Positions 1 through 8,676 of a stretch of 64,000 nucleotides of DNA are shown piece by piece (the stretch's first letter is position 1; every line of letters starts with the position of its first letter). A program made the position numbers and the translations under genes. Below the pieces are notes generated by a model. That model worked only from the letters and a program-made list of their open reading frames with translations. It was not told the origin of the DNA and made no database searches. This DNA is from Erythrobacter donghaensis (GTDB taxonomy: Bacteria > Pseudomonadota > Alphaproteobacteria > Sphingomonadales > Sphingomonadaceae), in the NCBI RefSeq assembly GCF_002155425.1, contig NZ_MUYG01000006.1, positions 248,001 through 312,000 on the forward strand. Direction: 5' to 3'.

Positions 1-96
1 ATGCTCCACGCGCTCGGCGATGCCGAGTGGGAGCAGATGCGCGCGATGATCAAGGGCACCAACGCTGCGGACAAGGCCGACCGGACGGTGGGTTAG
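1..96 (+). CDS. C-terminal end of an unidentified protein (5' partial)
   Basis: The frame is open from the first base to a TAG at 94-96 and encodes at most 31 visible residues, ending DKADRTVG. The Met at base 1 may be internal, because the gene probably begins before the window. The stop overlaps the end of kynU by four bases in a tail-to-tail arrangement, as expected for a real convergent gene end. The fragment is too short to assign a family. Confidence 0.4.
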   Translation: MLHALGDAEWEQMRAMIKGTNAADKADRTVG

Positions 97-1316
97 GTCA
101 CCGCCGCCCGCCGGTTGAACTCCGCGCGCTCCCACTCGCCGCTCGCCAGCACCTCGGCGAGGTGACGCGCGGCGGCGGCCATGTCGGCGAAGCTCAGATA
201 GGCAGGCGCAAAGCCCAGCCGCAACACGTCGGGCGCGCGGAAATCGCCGATCACGCCGCGCGCGATCAGCGCCTGGCAGATGGCGTAAGCCTCCGGGTGG
301 CGGAACGACAGCTGGCTCCCGCGCTCGCTCGCGCGCGGCGGGCTGACCAGTTCCAGCGCGACATTATGCGCCATCAGGCTTTCGAGGAAGAATTCCGAAA
401 GCGCCTGCGACTTGCCGTAAAGCCGCGCCACGCCGATCTCGGCGATCAGATCGACCCCGACCTCCAGCGCCGCGAGGCCGAGCACCGGGGGCGTGCCGCA
501 TTGCAATCGCTCGATGCCGGGTGCGCCTTCGTAATCGTCGGAGAAGGCAAAGGGCGCGGCGTGGCCGAACCACCCGGTGAGCGGTTGCTGCAAGTCCGCC
601 TGATGGCGCTCAGCGACGAAGGCGAAGGCCGGAGCCCCTGGCCCGCCGCACAGGTATTTGTAGCCGCAGCCGACCGCGAAATCGGCTCCGACGCCATCGA
701 GATCGACCGGCAACGCCCCGGTGGAGTGCGACAGATCCCACAGCACCAGCGCGCCTGCCTCATGCGCGGCGCGGGTCAGCGCGGCCATGTCGTGTAATGC
801 GCCGGTCTTGTAGTGAACGTGGGTCAGCATCAAGAGCGCGACGTCGTCGTGAAGCGCGGCGACCAGCCGCGCCCGCTCCGCCAGCCGCCGCGTGGCGAGG
901 CCCTGCGCTTCCAGCCCGGCAATCATGTAAAGATCGGTCGGGAAGTTGCCGGGTTCGGACAACACCACCTTGCGCCCGGGCCGCATCCGGAGCGCAGCGG
1001 CGATCAGCTTGAACAGGTTCACGCTGGTTGAATCGCAAGCGATCACTTCGTGCTTCGCAGCGCCGATCAACGGCGCAATCTTGCCGCCAATGCGGCTCGC
1101 CATGTCGAACCAGTTCGCGCTGTTCCATGACCGAATCAGCCCCTCGCCCCACTCCTGCGCAACCACCTCTTGCAGCCGCTTGGGGGTTGCCTTAGGCAGC
1201 GCGCCCAGCGAGTTGCCGTCGAGATAGATCACTCCCTCGGGCAGTGTGAAGTGCGCACGGAAATGCCCCAGCGGATCGGCGGCGTCGAAATCGGCGGCGC
1301 GGGCTTCGGGGGTCAT
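93..1316 (-). CDS. kynU: Kynureninase
   Basis: A 407-residue PLP enzyme of normal kynureninase length. It cleaves L-kynurenine to anthranilate and alanine in the cytoplasm (and 3-hydroxykynurenine in some organisms). The N-terminus has the family's YLDGNSLG motif at residues 31-38. The PLP region has VLWDLSHSTGALPVDL (191-206), and the Schiff-base lysine is Lys220 in GCGYKYLCGG. The start is an ATG overlapping the kynA stop by four bases, so the two genes are translationally coupled. With kynA it converts tryptophan toward anthranilate; a kynurenine formamidase (kynB) is not visible next to them and must be encoded elsewhere or replaced. Confidence 0.96.
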   Translation of the reverse strand: MTPEARAADFDAADPLGHFRAHFTLPEGVIYLDGNSLGALPKATPKRLQEVVAQEWGEGLIRSWNSANWFDMASRIGGKIAPLIGAAKHEVIACDSTSVNLFKLIAAALRMRPGRKVVLSEPGNFPTDLYMIAGLEAQGLATRRLAERARLVAALHDDVALLMLTHVHYKTGALHDMAALTRAAHEAGALVLWDLSHSTGALPVDLDGVGADFAVGCGYKYLCGGPGAPAFAFVAERHQADLQQPLTGWFGHAAPFAFSDDYEGAPGIERLQCGTPPVLGLAALEVGVDLIAEIGVARLYGKSQALSEFFLESLMAHNVALELVSPPRASERGSQLSFRHPEAYAICQALIARGVIGDFRAPDVLRLGFAPAYLSFADMAAAARHLAEVLASGEWERAEFNRRAAVT

Positions 1317-2104
1317 ATCGCGGTCCTGACGCTGAGCAGTTCGGGGAAGAAGGCCTGCTTCAGCACGCCCTCGAGGTAGGGCACGCCGGGCGTGCCGCCG
1401 GTTCCGCGCTTGAAGCCGATGATGCGCTCGACGGTCTTGAGATGCCCGAAGCGCCAGCGCTGGAAGTGGTATTCCAGATCGACCAGCTTCTCAGCCAGTT
1501 CGTACAGATCCCAGTGGCTCTGGGGATCGCGGTAGATCGTCGCCCAAGCCACCTCGACGCTGGCGTTGTGGACATAGGGCGCCGCCGGATCGCGCGACAG
1601 GGCCGCAGCGTCGATGGCAAAGCCGCGACGCGCCAGCAGGCGGATCGCCGCATCATAGAGGCTCGCCCGCCCGCGCTCGGTCTCCAGCCGCTCTGCCCAG
1701 TCGGCGTTCGACTTGTGCAAGCGCACATGCTTTCCATCGCGCCCGCCGAGCATGAACTCCATCATCCGGTACTGCGCCGACTGGAACCCGGAGGACGCGC
1801 CCAGATGGGGGCGGATCGCGGAGTAATCATGCGGGGTCATGGTGGAGAGCACGTCCCAGCTCTGGATCAATTGCTGCTGCGCTCGCGCCACCCGCGCCAG
1901 CATCTTGAAGGCGGGGCGCAGGTTATCCGCCTCGATGCACTCACGCGCGGCGGTCAGCTCGTGCAAGCAAAGCTTGAGCCACAGCTCGCTCGCCTGATGG
2001 ACGATGATGAATAGCAGCTCGTCATGCGCATCGGACGCAGGGTGCTGCGCTTCAAGGATCCGGCCAAGATCGAGATAGCTCGCATAGGTGACATCGGCGC
2101 TCAT
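1313..2104 (-). CDS. kynA: Tryptophan 2,3-dioxygenase
   Basis: A 263-residue haem dioxygenase that opens the indole ring of L-tryptophan to give N-formylkynurenine. The family signature ELLFIIVHQASELWLK (29-44) contains the substrate-site His36. Near the C-terminus FGHLKTVERIIGFKRGTGGT carries the haem-ligand histidine and the Gly/Thr-rich substrate loop. Its length matches bacterial TDO. It is first in the kynA-kynU pair and overlaps kynU by four bases. A short gap separates it from the DUF4112 gene upstream, so that gene may be cotranscribed. Confidence 0.96.
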   Translation of the reverse strand: MSADVTYASYLDLGRILEAQHPASDAHDELLFIIVHQASELWLKLCLHELTAARECIEADNLRPAFKMLARVARAQQQLIQSWDVLSTMTPHDYSAIRPHLGASSGFQSAQYRMMEFMLGGRDGKHVRLHKSNADWAERLETERGRASLYDAAIRLLARRGFAIDAAALSRDPAAPYVHNASVEVAWATIYRDPQSHWDLYELAEKLVDLEYHFQRWRFGHLKTVERIIGFKRGTGGTPGVPYLEGVLKQAFFPELLSVRTAI

Positions 2105-2140
2105 GCCTCGCCTCCTAGCGCGCCGGGGCGGCCATGGAAA

Positions 2141-2563
2141 CTAGCCCTCGATCACGCGGGTCTGGGGATGGTGCTTGTCGATGTGCTTGAGCAGGATCTT
2201 GAGGTTCCGGGTGTTCGAGCGGAACAGCAGGTCGGCCGCATCTCCCACCACGGGGATCGCACCGATCGCAGTGTCGAACAGCACATTGGCGCCCATCCGG
2301 GCGAGCTTCCACTTGGGCAGGCCGAGATTGCGGGCTTCCCACACGATATAGGCCCCCATCGCACCGGTCACGATCTCGCCCAGCACCGGGATGAGGCCCA
2401 CCAGCGCATCGAGCCCGACAGGCATGTTGACGCCGGGGATGGTGAAGCTGCGCTCCAAGAGCCGTTCCAGTGCAACCACGCGGGCACGCACCGAGGCCGG
2501 GTCATTGCCGGTCGGGAGAGTGAAGGTCATGGGCTCAGGGCGGCGGGGCATGGGCTGTTCCAT
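2141..2563 (-). CDS. DUF4112 family membrane protein
   Basis: A 140-residue protein with the DUF4112 pattern: an amphipathic N-terminal helix, then glycine/proline-containing hydrophobic hairpins (LDALVGLIPVLGEIVTGAMG and DTAIGAIPVVGDAADLLFRS) around a cytosolic loop. The function of the family is unknown. The start at 2563 (MEQPMPRR) gives the longest form; inner Met codons 4 and 11 residues further on are possible. It lies six bases after the ABC solute-binding protein gene and is probably cotranscribed with it. Confidence 0.85.
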   Translation of the reverse strand: MEQPMPRRPEPMTFTLPTGNDPASVRARVVALERLLERSFTIPGVNMPVGLDALVGLIPVLGEIVTGAMGAYIVWEARNLGLPKWKLARMGANVLFDTAIGAIPVVGDAADLLFRSNTRNLKILLKHIDKHHPQTRVIEG

Positions 2564-2569
2564 ACCCGC

Positions 2570-4036
2570 TTATGTGGGGGGCTGCGAGAGCGCGAACAAG
2601 GGGTGCAATGCCCAGCCATTGGGCTGGTAGTTGCGGATCGTCCCGCGCACCAGCGACCAGCGCACGGGGACACCCAGCGGAATGAAGGCCTCGCGTTCGA
2701 CCAACGCCGCATGGGCTTCGATCAGCAACTGCTCGCGCGCGGCGGCATCGGGCTCGGCGAGCGACTGGCGCACCAGCGCATCGGCCTGCGGTGCGCAGAG
2801 CCCGGCCCCGAGGCTGCAATTAAACTGGTTGAGATACCAGCGCGGCGAGGCATAGCGCGCCAGCGTGTCGCGCAATTCCAGATCAGCAGGGGCACCGGGG
2901 GCCACGCGCTTGACCGAAACCCCGATCTCGCCCCACGCCCGCGCCAGCCCCCGCAGCAGCACGTCGCTGCCAGGCCCGCGTGGCAGGGCGAGGCGCACCA
3001 CCGCCTCGCGCTCAGGCCCGGTGGCCCAGGCCCTCACCCGCGCGGCGGCGATCCGGCGGCGGTCTTCGAGCGAGGCCCCATCCCAGCGGTCAGCCGGGAA
3101 AGGCGGGGCGGAAAAACTGCCCGGCGGCACCACCCAGCTGCTTTCGCGCCAGCCGCTCAGCCCGAAGCTCTGGATCAGCGCCCCCCGGTCGATCGCCATC
3201 GACAGTGCCTCGCGCCGGGCGGGATCAGCCATAAAGCCTTCCTCGCTCTTCACTATCAGCCCGAGCAGCCCGATGGTCGGATCGACCTGAATCGTCCCGC
3301 GCGACAGCGGGCCGACTTCGGCGAGCGGGAAGTCGATCAGCGTGCCGCCCAACACCAGATCGACCTCCCCGCGCGAAAAAGCCGCCACGGCGTTGCGCGC
3401 CGACAGCGCCCGCACCGCAACCGGGCGCGCGACTTCTTCCCAATCCTCGCGTGCGGGCAGGCCGCGGGTTTCGGGCGGGAGCGCAGTGAGACGCGCCACG
3501 CCGGTCTCCTCATTGCGCGACATCGCCATCGGCCCCGCTCCGCTGCCGGCCTTGACGAAGCCCAGTTCGGGCTGGGCCAGCAGGCGCAGGAAGTCGGGCA
3601 TCGGCGCGGTCAGCCGCACCTCGACCACACGCCCGGTCATCGCCCGGATGTCGCGCACCTTGCCCAGATCGAGCCCGAGCGAGGTGCCCTTCACCCGTGC
3701 CAGCGCATCGCGCAGCTGCTGGCGGACATCGGCGGCGGTGATCTCGTCGCCATCGGGCCAGGTGCTGTCCCGCAGGCGAAAAATGTAGCTGAGCCCGTCA
3801 TCGGTGACGATCCATCGCTCGGCCACGGCAGGCACGACCTGTCCTGCCTGATCGAGTGTGACGAGGCCTTCATGCGTAGCGGCGCGCAGGTGCTGGGCGG
3901 CGGGGGAAAGGCGCACGCCTTGCTGGAACAGGCTGTCCGGCGCGCCGATCACCGCCACTTCGACCGCGCCGCTGCCGCCCGACGGGCCGCAGGCGCAGGT
4001 GGCAAGGGCAGCAAGCAGGGGCAGCCAGAATCGCAT
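2570..4036 (-). CDS. ABC transporter substrate-binding lipoprotein, peptide/nickel type (SBP_bac_5)
   Basis: A 488-residue periplasmic binding protein. Residues 1-16 are a lipoprotein signal with a Cys in the LATCACG region. The body shows the DppA/OppA-type features: VVPAVAERWIVTDDGLSYIFRLRD near residues 70-90, DGDEITAADV, and a late QADALVRQS plus IPLGVPVRWSLV. No permease or ATPase genes are adjacent, so the substrate cannot be inferred and the transporter partner must be elsewhere. Family assignment is firm; substrate is unknown. Confidence 0.88.
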   Translation of the reverse strand: MRFWLPLLAALATCACGPSGGSGAVEVAVIGAPDSLFQQGVRLSPAAQHLRAATHEGLVTLDQAGQVVPAVAERWIVTDDGLSYIFRLRDSTWPDGDEITAADVRQQLRDALARVKGTSLGLDLGKVRDIRAMTGRVVEVRLTAPMPDFLRLLAQPELGFVKAGSGAGPMAMSRNEETGVARLTALPPETRGLPAREDWEEVARPVAVRALSARNAVAAFSRGEVDLVLGGTLIDFPLAEVGPLSRGTIQVDPTIGLLGLIVKSEEGFMADPARREALSMAIDRGALIQSFGLSGWRESSWVVPPGSFSAPPFPADRWDGASLEDRRRIAAARVRAWATGPEREAVVRLALPRGPGSDVLLRGLARAWGEIGVSVKRVAPGAPADLELRDTLARYASPRWYLNQFNCSLGAGLCAPQADALVRQSLAEPDAAAREQLLIEAHAALVEREAFIPLGVPVRWSLVRGTIRNYQPNGWALHPLFALSQPPT

Positions 4037-4093
4037 CGCGCCTGCCTAGCAGGTTGCAACGCGCTGGTCAGCTTGTGGAAAAATGTAGCGCGA

Positions 4094-4471
4094 TCAGATC
4101 TTGCGCAGCTGGGTGGGATGCGGCGGCGGCGGCGCGCGGTGGGTCCACGAGGCCTTTACCACCGCAGCGGCCGGATCGTCGGCGGTCTGCAACGGACGGC
4201 GCGCCTTCTGAGAGTCGATTTCGTCGTCGAAGGCGATGCCGAAGCGGTCGTCCTGCACCCAGGCCACCGTGCCGCCGACCTTGCCGATATTGCGCAGTTC
4301 GATCGTGACCCGGTTTCCGCGCTGCACGCGCATCATGCCTTCGCCCATCATACCGCCATCCGACAGATTGCGCACGCGCACGCGGTGGACATCGCTGCCC
4401 TGCTCGACGCAGATATCAGCCAGCAGAAACAGGCTGTCGCGCGCGACACTGCGGGTTTCAACCCCTGTCAT
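4094..4471 (-). CDS. PilZ domain protein
   Basis: A 125-residue single-domain protein. After a short N-terminal leader with RDSLFLLADI it shows the PilZ pattern: VRVRNLSDGGMMGEGM corresponds to the (D/N)xSxxG motif. The downstream strands VTIELRNIGKVGGTVAWVQDDRFGIAF match the second half of the fold. The arginine cluster normally N-terminal to the domain (RxxxR) is weak here (TRSVARDS), so c-di-GMP binding is plausible but not proven. It lies alone between the solute-binding lipoprotein gene and dksA on the same strand. Confidence 0.85.
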   Translation of the reverse strand: MTGVETRSVARDSLFLLADICVEQGSDVHRVRVRNLSDGGMMGEGMMRVQRGNRVTIELRNIGKVGGTVAWVQDDRFGIAFDDEIDSQKARRPLQTADDPAAAVVKASWTHRAPPPPHPTQLRKI

Positions 4472-4676
4472 CTCCGGTTCGCCTCCTCAGCAATTCGCCA
4501 TCATGCGGGACGTGGATCTGCGCATGGCATGACCGCCCGTCATATGCCACACGTCGTGCACCCAACGCGGTTAACGGGTGGTAAAATTTGACCTCGCAGC
4601 GGCCGCGCGTTGCAGCAGCGTCCCAGCGCGGCACAACCTTGCCGCAGTCTGTTTCGCGTTAATCATCGCGTTAGCG

Positions 4677-5135
4677 TCAATCGTCGCGCGAGACCTTTTC
4701 GCGGCGCTCGTGCGCTTCCTGCGCCTCGACCGTCATGGTCGCCACCGGGCGCGCGATCAGGCGCCTGAGGCCAATCGGGTCGCCGGTCACCTCGCAATAG
4801 CCATATTCGCCCGAATCGATCCGCCGCAGCGCTGCATCGATCTTGGAGACCAGCTTGCGCTGGCGATCGCGGGTGCGCAGTTCGATCCCCCAGTCGGTCT
4901 CGCTCGAAGCGCGGTCGGTGAGATCGGCTTCGCGGATCGGGCCGTCGGCGAGCGATTGCAGGGTCTGCCCGGCAGCCGAATGGATCGAGCGCTTCCATTC
5001 CAGCAGCAGCATCCGGAAATAGGCCTGCTGGCGTTCGTTCATATATTCCTCGTCATCGCTCGGCACATAGTCCGGCGCGAGCAGGCGCTTGGCCTTTTCG
5101 AGGATGTCGATTTCGTCAGACGCGGCAGTAGGCAT
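4677..5135 (-). CDS. dksA: RNA polymerase-binding transcription factor DksA
   Basis: A 152-residue DksA/TraR-family protein. It binds the RNA polymerase secondary channel and works with ppGpp to tune transcription initiation. A long coiled-coil region (about residues 30-110) is followed by the C-terminal YGYCEVTGDPIGLRRL segment. Only one cysteine of the classical four-Cys zinc finger remains, as in other alphaproteobacterial DksA proteins. The start chosen is MPTAASDEID at 5135. An upstream in-frame ATG at 5153 would add six residues, but the GGACGAGAAAG stretch lies between the two and suits 5135. Confidence 0.93.
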   Translation of the reverse strand: MPTAASDEIDILEKAKRLLAPDYVPSDDEEYMNERQQAYFRMLLLEWKRSIHSAAGQTLQSLADGPIREADLTDRASSETDWGIELRTRDRQRKLVSKIDAALRRIDSGEYGYCEVTGDPIGLRRLIARPVATMTVEAQEAHERREKVSRDD

Positions 5136-5409
5136 CAAGCTTTCTCGTCCCATGAGTTGCCGGGAAGTCCATCGCGTCCTGACGCCCTGAATATTTTCAT
5201 GGGCTCACCTGGTCCCGGCAAGCTGAAGCAATGCGCGCCCTATAGGGAAGGCCCCCAGAGCGCACAAGCGGCTTTGGGGGCAGGCAAGTGCAAAACCGCT
5301 CCGACGATAAAGTGTGCGCGGCGTTAACTAATTTTTGACCATAAGCGCCGCACTTCTGGGGCCACGGAAGGTCGCCGGGGGGCGATCTGGTGAGACACGG
5401 GGACCAGAC

Positions 5410-5730
5410 ATGAACATCATCACGATCAGCGCCAAGACCGCGCAGACAACTTCGCCCGAAAGCCCGCTGGCGGCCTGGCTGGCCGCAGCGAGCGAAGGCG
5501 AGGCCGGGGCCTGCTTCGACCTCGGGGTGGCTTTTTCCACCGGTAGCAATGGTGCGCCCTGCGATCTGATCGAAGCCCACAAATGGTTCAATCTGGCCGC
5601 CGCGCGCGGGCATGAGGAAGCCGCCTATTGCCGTGCCGACATCTCCGACGAGATGACCGCGCGCGAAATCGCCGAGGCCCAGCGCCGCGCGCGGCAATGG
5701 CTCGCCGAAGGACGCCTGCGCGCTGCGTAA
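5410..5730 (+). CDS. Small SEL1-repeat (TPR-like) protein
   Basis: A 106-residue protein beginning MNIITISAK. The centre has a Sel1-like repeat: GEAGACFDLGVAFSTG followed by DLIEAHKWFNLAAARGHEEAAYCRADI. The pattern of small residues and WFxxAAxxGH is typical of SEL1. The C-terminus (AREIAEAQRRARQWLAEG) is helical. No signal peptide is present, so it is probably cytoplasmic. The start at 5410 is preferred because the family begins here; an extension to 5335 lacks family character. It diverges from dksA across a 270-bp gap. A role in protein interaction is inferred only. Confidence 0.8.
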   Translation: MNIITISAKTAQTTSPESPLAAWLAAASEGEAGACFDLGVAFSTGSNGAPCDLIEAHKWFNLAAARGHEEAAYCRADISDEMTAREIAEAQRRARQWLAEGRLRAA

Positions 5731-5736
5731 ACCCCG

Positions 5737-6876
5737 TTAGCTGCCCTTCCTGAACGGGGTGCGGCTGTCGAGGTAAAGCTGGTCGCTCGCCACCCCGGCA
5801 CGCTCGCGTTCGAGGAAATCGGCGACCGCCGCGCGGAAGCCGGGATCGGCGATCCAGTGCGCCGAAAAGGTCTGGACCGGCTCATAGCCGCGCGCGAGCT
5901 TGTGACCGCCCTGCGCACCCGCCTCGACCCGCGCGAGGCCGCGCGCGATGGCGATGTCGATCGCCTGATAATAACACAGCTCGAAATGCAGGAACCGCAC
6001 CTCGCGCGTGCAGCCCCAATAGCGCCCGTAGAGCGCTTCCTTGCCGACGAAGTTCAATGCCCCCGCGATCGGCTCGTCCCCGTCATAGGCGAGGATCAAC
6101 ACGATCCGGTCGCCCATCCGCTCGCCCAGCAGGCTGAAGGCCTCGCGCGTCAGGTAGGGGCTGCCCCATTTGCGCGCACCGGTGTCCTGATAGAACACCC
6201 AGAAGGCGTCCCAGTGCTCTTCGCGGATTTCGCTGCCGGTGAAGTGCCGGATGGTAAGACCTTCGGTGGCGGCGGCGCGTTCCTTGCGCAGATCCTTGCG
6301 CTTGCGCGATGATAGCGCGGCGAGGAAATCGTCGAAGCTCGCATAGTCGCGGTTGAACCAGTGGAACTGGATATCGGCGCGCGGCATCCAGCCAGCCTCT
6401 TCGAACAGCGGCAGTTGCTCGGGCGCGATGAAGGTCGCATGGGCGCTCGACATCTTGTTCTGAAGGCACACCGCCTCCGCGCCCTTGAGGAGGTGCGGAG
6501 CAAGGCTCGGATCGGACAGCAGCAGGCGCGGGCCAGTCGCGGGGGTGAAGGGCGCGGCGATCTGGAGCTTGGGGTAATAGCGCCCACCCGCGCGGTGCCA
6601 CGCGTCGGCCCAGCTGTGATCGAACACATATTCGCCCTGACTGTGGCCCTTGGCGTAGGACGGCATGGCGGCGAGCAGCTTGCCCGCCTCATCGGTGATG
6701 ACGATCGGAGCAGGTTCCCAGCCGGTGCCGGGTCCGACGCTGCCCGAGTCCTCCATCGCGGTGAGGAATTCGTGGGAGACAAAGGGATTATCCCTGCCGC
6801 CCAGAGCGTTCCATTCCTTACGGTCGAAGCTGCCGACCGAAGAGGCGATGCGCACGGTCAATTCGGGATTACTCAC
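5737..6876 (-). CDS. GNAT/FemAB-like N-acyltransferase (peptidogalycan biosynthesis-like family)
   Basis: A 379-residue protein of the DUF482/FemAB-like acyltransferase family. The N-terminal part includes FVSHEFLTAMEDSGSVG and a DHSWADAWHRAGG segment. The C-terminal half has the GNAT-like YQDTGARKWGSPYLTREAF and GRYWGCTREVRFLHFELCYY, then GAQGGHKLARGYEP. The start is a GTG at 6876 whose bases overlap the TGA of the phosphodiesterase gene (GTGA). This rules out a longer start at 6987, which would lie inside that gene. It is the last of five overlapping genes. The acyl donor and acceptor are unknown. Confidence 0.85.
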   Translation of the reverse strand: MSNPELTVRIASSVGSFDRKEWNALGGRDNPFVSHEFLTAMEDSGSVGPGTGWEPAPIVITDEAGKLLAAMPSYAKGHSQGEYVFDHSWADAWHRAGGRYYPKLQIAAPFTPATGPRLLLSDPSLAPHLLKGAEAVCLQNKMSSAHATFIAPEQLPLFEEAGWMPRADIQFHWFNRDYASFDDFLAALSSRKRKDLRKERAAATEGLTIRHFTGSEIREEHWDAFWVFYQDTGARKWGSPYLTREAFSLLGERMGDRIVLILAYDGDEPIAGALNFVGKEALYGRYWGCTREVRFLHFELCYYQAIDIAIARGLARVEAGAQGGHKLARGYEPVQTFSAHWIADPGFRAAVADFLERERAGVASDQLYLDSRTPFRKGS

Positions 6877-7601
6877 GCCAACCCCGCCCCTTCGGCGATG
6901 AGCGCATCGGCCAGCGCAAGGCCCGTCGCCCGCGTCTCGGGCGAGCGCACTGTCCATGTGAGCAGCGGCCTGCCGCCCGCGCGCCATGCTGCTGCCTCGG
7001 GCCGGTGAAGATCACGCACGTCGATGGCGAGGAAATCCGGCTGGGCAGCGGCGAACACGTCGGCTGTGCGCCACACGCCCTTGAAGCCGTTTTCGAGCGT
7101 GTCGGTCCCGACCAGCCCGCGCGCAATCTGCGGCGCATGGCTCGCGAACCATTCCGGCACACGCGGATCGAAGCTCATAACCGCAACGTCACCCCGATAG
7201 CTGGCAAGCCCTGCCGCCACGGCCCGGCACGATGGTTCAACAACATAGCCAGGCATCGACTTCACTTCGATCAGGAGCGGCGCAGCCCCCGCGACCGCTG
7301 CGAGTAATTCGGCCAGCCGGGGCGGGCGCTGATCCGTGCGGCGCAGGCGGAGCGCCAGCACGGCTTCAGCGGTGTGCCGCGCGACCATGCCTTCCGCACC
7401 GGTCAGGCGAGACAGATCCCAATCGTGGAATACCAGCGGCTCGCCATCGCCGCTCATCTGGATATCACACTCGATGCCCATACCGCGCGCAATCGCGCCC
7501 CTGGCCGCCGCCAGCGAATTCTCCGGCACGCCCTCGCCGTGCAGGCCGCGGTGGGCGTATTCCCACTGTGTCAGCCAGCCGGGCGCGGGCCTTGCGCTCA
7601 T
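6873..7601 (-). CDS. Glycerophosphodiester phosphodiesterase
   Basis: A 242-residue GDPD-fold enzyme, expected to hydrolyse glycerophosphodiesters to glycerol-3-phosphate and an alcohol. The catalytic set is present: His17-Arg18 in EYAHRGLHGEG, Glu27-Asn28 in VPENSL, Glu44 and Asp46 in IECDIQ, and His59-Asp60 in VFHDWDLSRLTG. There is no signal peptide, so the cytoplasm is likely. Its ATG overlaps the RidA stop by four bases and its stop overlaps the next gene's GTG, placing it fourth in a coupled operon. Confidence 0.93.
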   Translation of the reverse strand: MSARPAPGWLTQWEYAHRGLHGEGVPENSLAAARGAIARGMGIECDIQMSGDGEPLVFHDWDLSRLTGAEGMVARHTAEAVLALRLRRTDQRPPRLAELLAAVAGAAPLLIEVKSMPGYVVEPSCRAVAAGLASYRGDVAVMSFDPRVPEWFASHAPQIARGLVGTDTLENGFKGVWRTADVFAAAQPDFLAIDVRDLHRPEAAAWRAGGRPLLTWTVRSPETRATGLALADALIAEGAGLA

Positions 7602-8053
7602 GCCTTCAGCGCGACAATCGCATCGACTTCGACCGCGGCATTCAAGGGCAGAGCCGCCACCCCCACCGCCGCGCGGGCATGCTGGCCTGCGCCGCCGAAG
7701 ACCTGTTCCATCAGGTCCGAAGCGCCATTGGCGACCTTGGGATGATCGAAGAAATCGGGGGTTGAGGAAACGAAGGCACCCAGCTTCACCACGCGCGACA
7801 CCTGATCGAGCAGCCCTGCGGCCTCGAGCTGGGCGAGGATCATCAGCCCGCAGGCGCGCGCGGCAGCCTGCCCCTCTTCAAGGCTGACATCCTTGCCGAG
7901 CGTCCCGGTGATGACCTTCCCGTCGGCAAAGGCGATCTGGCCCGAAACATAGGCCATGCCGCCGCTCACCACGACGGGCACATAGCTGGCGACCGGCGCG
8001 GCAGGCTTGGGCAGGGTGATGCCGAGTTCGGCGAGGCGGGCGGTGTAGCTCAT
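7598..8053 (-). CDS. RidA family reactive-intermediate deaminase
   Basis: A 151-residue member of the RidA/YjgF family. The archetype hydrolyses 2-aminoacrylate and other enamines released by PLP enzymes. Visible family features are the LGITLPKPAAPVASYVP opening (the long-N-terminus subgroup), GGMAYVSGQIAF, and the C-terminal RAAVGVAALPLNAAVEVDAI containing the conserved Arg and the AAL(P) turn. The start is ATG 8053, two bases after the HAD gene's TAA; an upstream extension would run back through that gene. It is third in the operon. Confidence 0.92.
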   Translation of the reverse strand: MSYTARLAELGITLPKPAAPVASYVPVVVSGGMAYVSGQIAFADGKVITGTLGKDVSLEEGQAAARACGLMILAQLEAAGLLDQVSRVVKLGAFVSSTPDFFDHPKVANGASDLMEQVFGGAGQHARAAVGVAALPLNAAVEVDAIVALKA

Positions 8054-8055
8054 CT

Positions 8056-8676
8056 TTAGTCCTCCAGTCGTTCGAGCAGCCAGGGCAGCGCCTCGTCCCA
8101 GCGGTCGATCCGGGCTTCGGCGTGGCCGGCCTTGTGGGCGCAATCAATGGCATGGGCGATCATCGGCTCGCCGCACAGGTGCAGGCGGGTGACGTGCGGG
8201 GTGATCTCGGCAACGCTGGCGTGGTGCTGGGCGAGATCGTCGATGAAGAGCGCGCGGGTTGGCGCATATTCGTCGATGATCGCCTTCAGCGCCGGACCCT
8301 TGGGTCCCTGATTGGTGAAGACCCGCGCGTTGATCCCGACCTTGGCGAGCTGCTCGGCCCGCGCATCGCGGTGGTGATCTACGAGGTTGGTGAGGATCAC
8401 CACATCGGCCTTCTCCGCCAGCGTGTTGATCCCCTCAACCGCACCCGCGATGGGTGCTTGCGAATCCATCTCGTTGTCGAAGAAAAGCCGCAGCATCCGC
8501 CAGATATCGGGCGGCGCGAGCAGTTCGCCGCTTTCCTGCCAGCGCAGGGCTTCGGCAAAGTTGTGGCCTTCGAGATGGAAGCTGACGCCTTGCGAAGCCT
8601 CCAGCCAATCCTTGAAGGGCGCGACCATGTGCAGCAGCACTTCGTCGCAATCGGAGATGATGAGGGGGCGGTTCAT
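8056..8676 (-). CDS. HAD-family hydrolase
   Basis: A 206-residue protein with HAD motif I as SDCDEVLLH near residues 8-16 (Asp9 nucleophile, Asp11 acid/base). Motif II is VVILTNLVDHH (Thr after the strand), then a Lys in NQGPKGPALKA, then motif IV as ALFIDDLAQHHASV. A helical cap lies between motifs I and II. The substrate is not evident. It is second in the five-gene operon, with a four-base ATGA overlap to the DUF3572 gene upstream. Confidence 0.88.
   Translation of the reverse strand: MNRPLIISDCDEVLLHMVAPFKDWLEASQGVSFHLEGHNFAEALRWQESGELLAPPDIWRMLRLFFDNEMDSQAPIAGAVEGINTLAEKADVVILTNLVDHHRDARAEQLAKVGINARVFTNQGPKGPALKAIIDEYAPTRALFIDDLAQHHASVAEITPHVTRLHLCGEPMIAHAIDCAHKAGHAEARIDRWDEALPWLLERLED

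Noticed and set aside
2024..4591. An 855-codon open frame on the plus strand across the DUF4112, solute-binding and PilZ genes
   Set aside because: It is antisense to three genes with clear family motifs, its product is rich in His/Arg/Gln without any recognisable domain, and long antisense frames are expected in GC-rich DNA.
5326..5340. CtrA-like boxes (TTAA-N7-TTGA here; similar at 59615-59629, and TTAA-N7-TAAA upstream of the PilZ gene)
   Set aside because: Each has one mismatch from TTAA-N7-TTAA. With A and T at about 17 percent each, about two such near-matches are expected by chance in 64 kb, so no claim is made.
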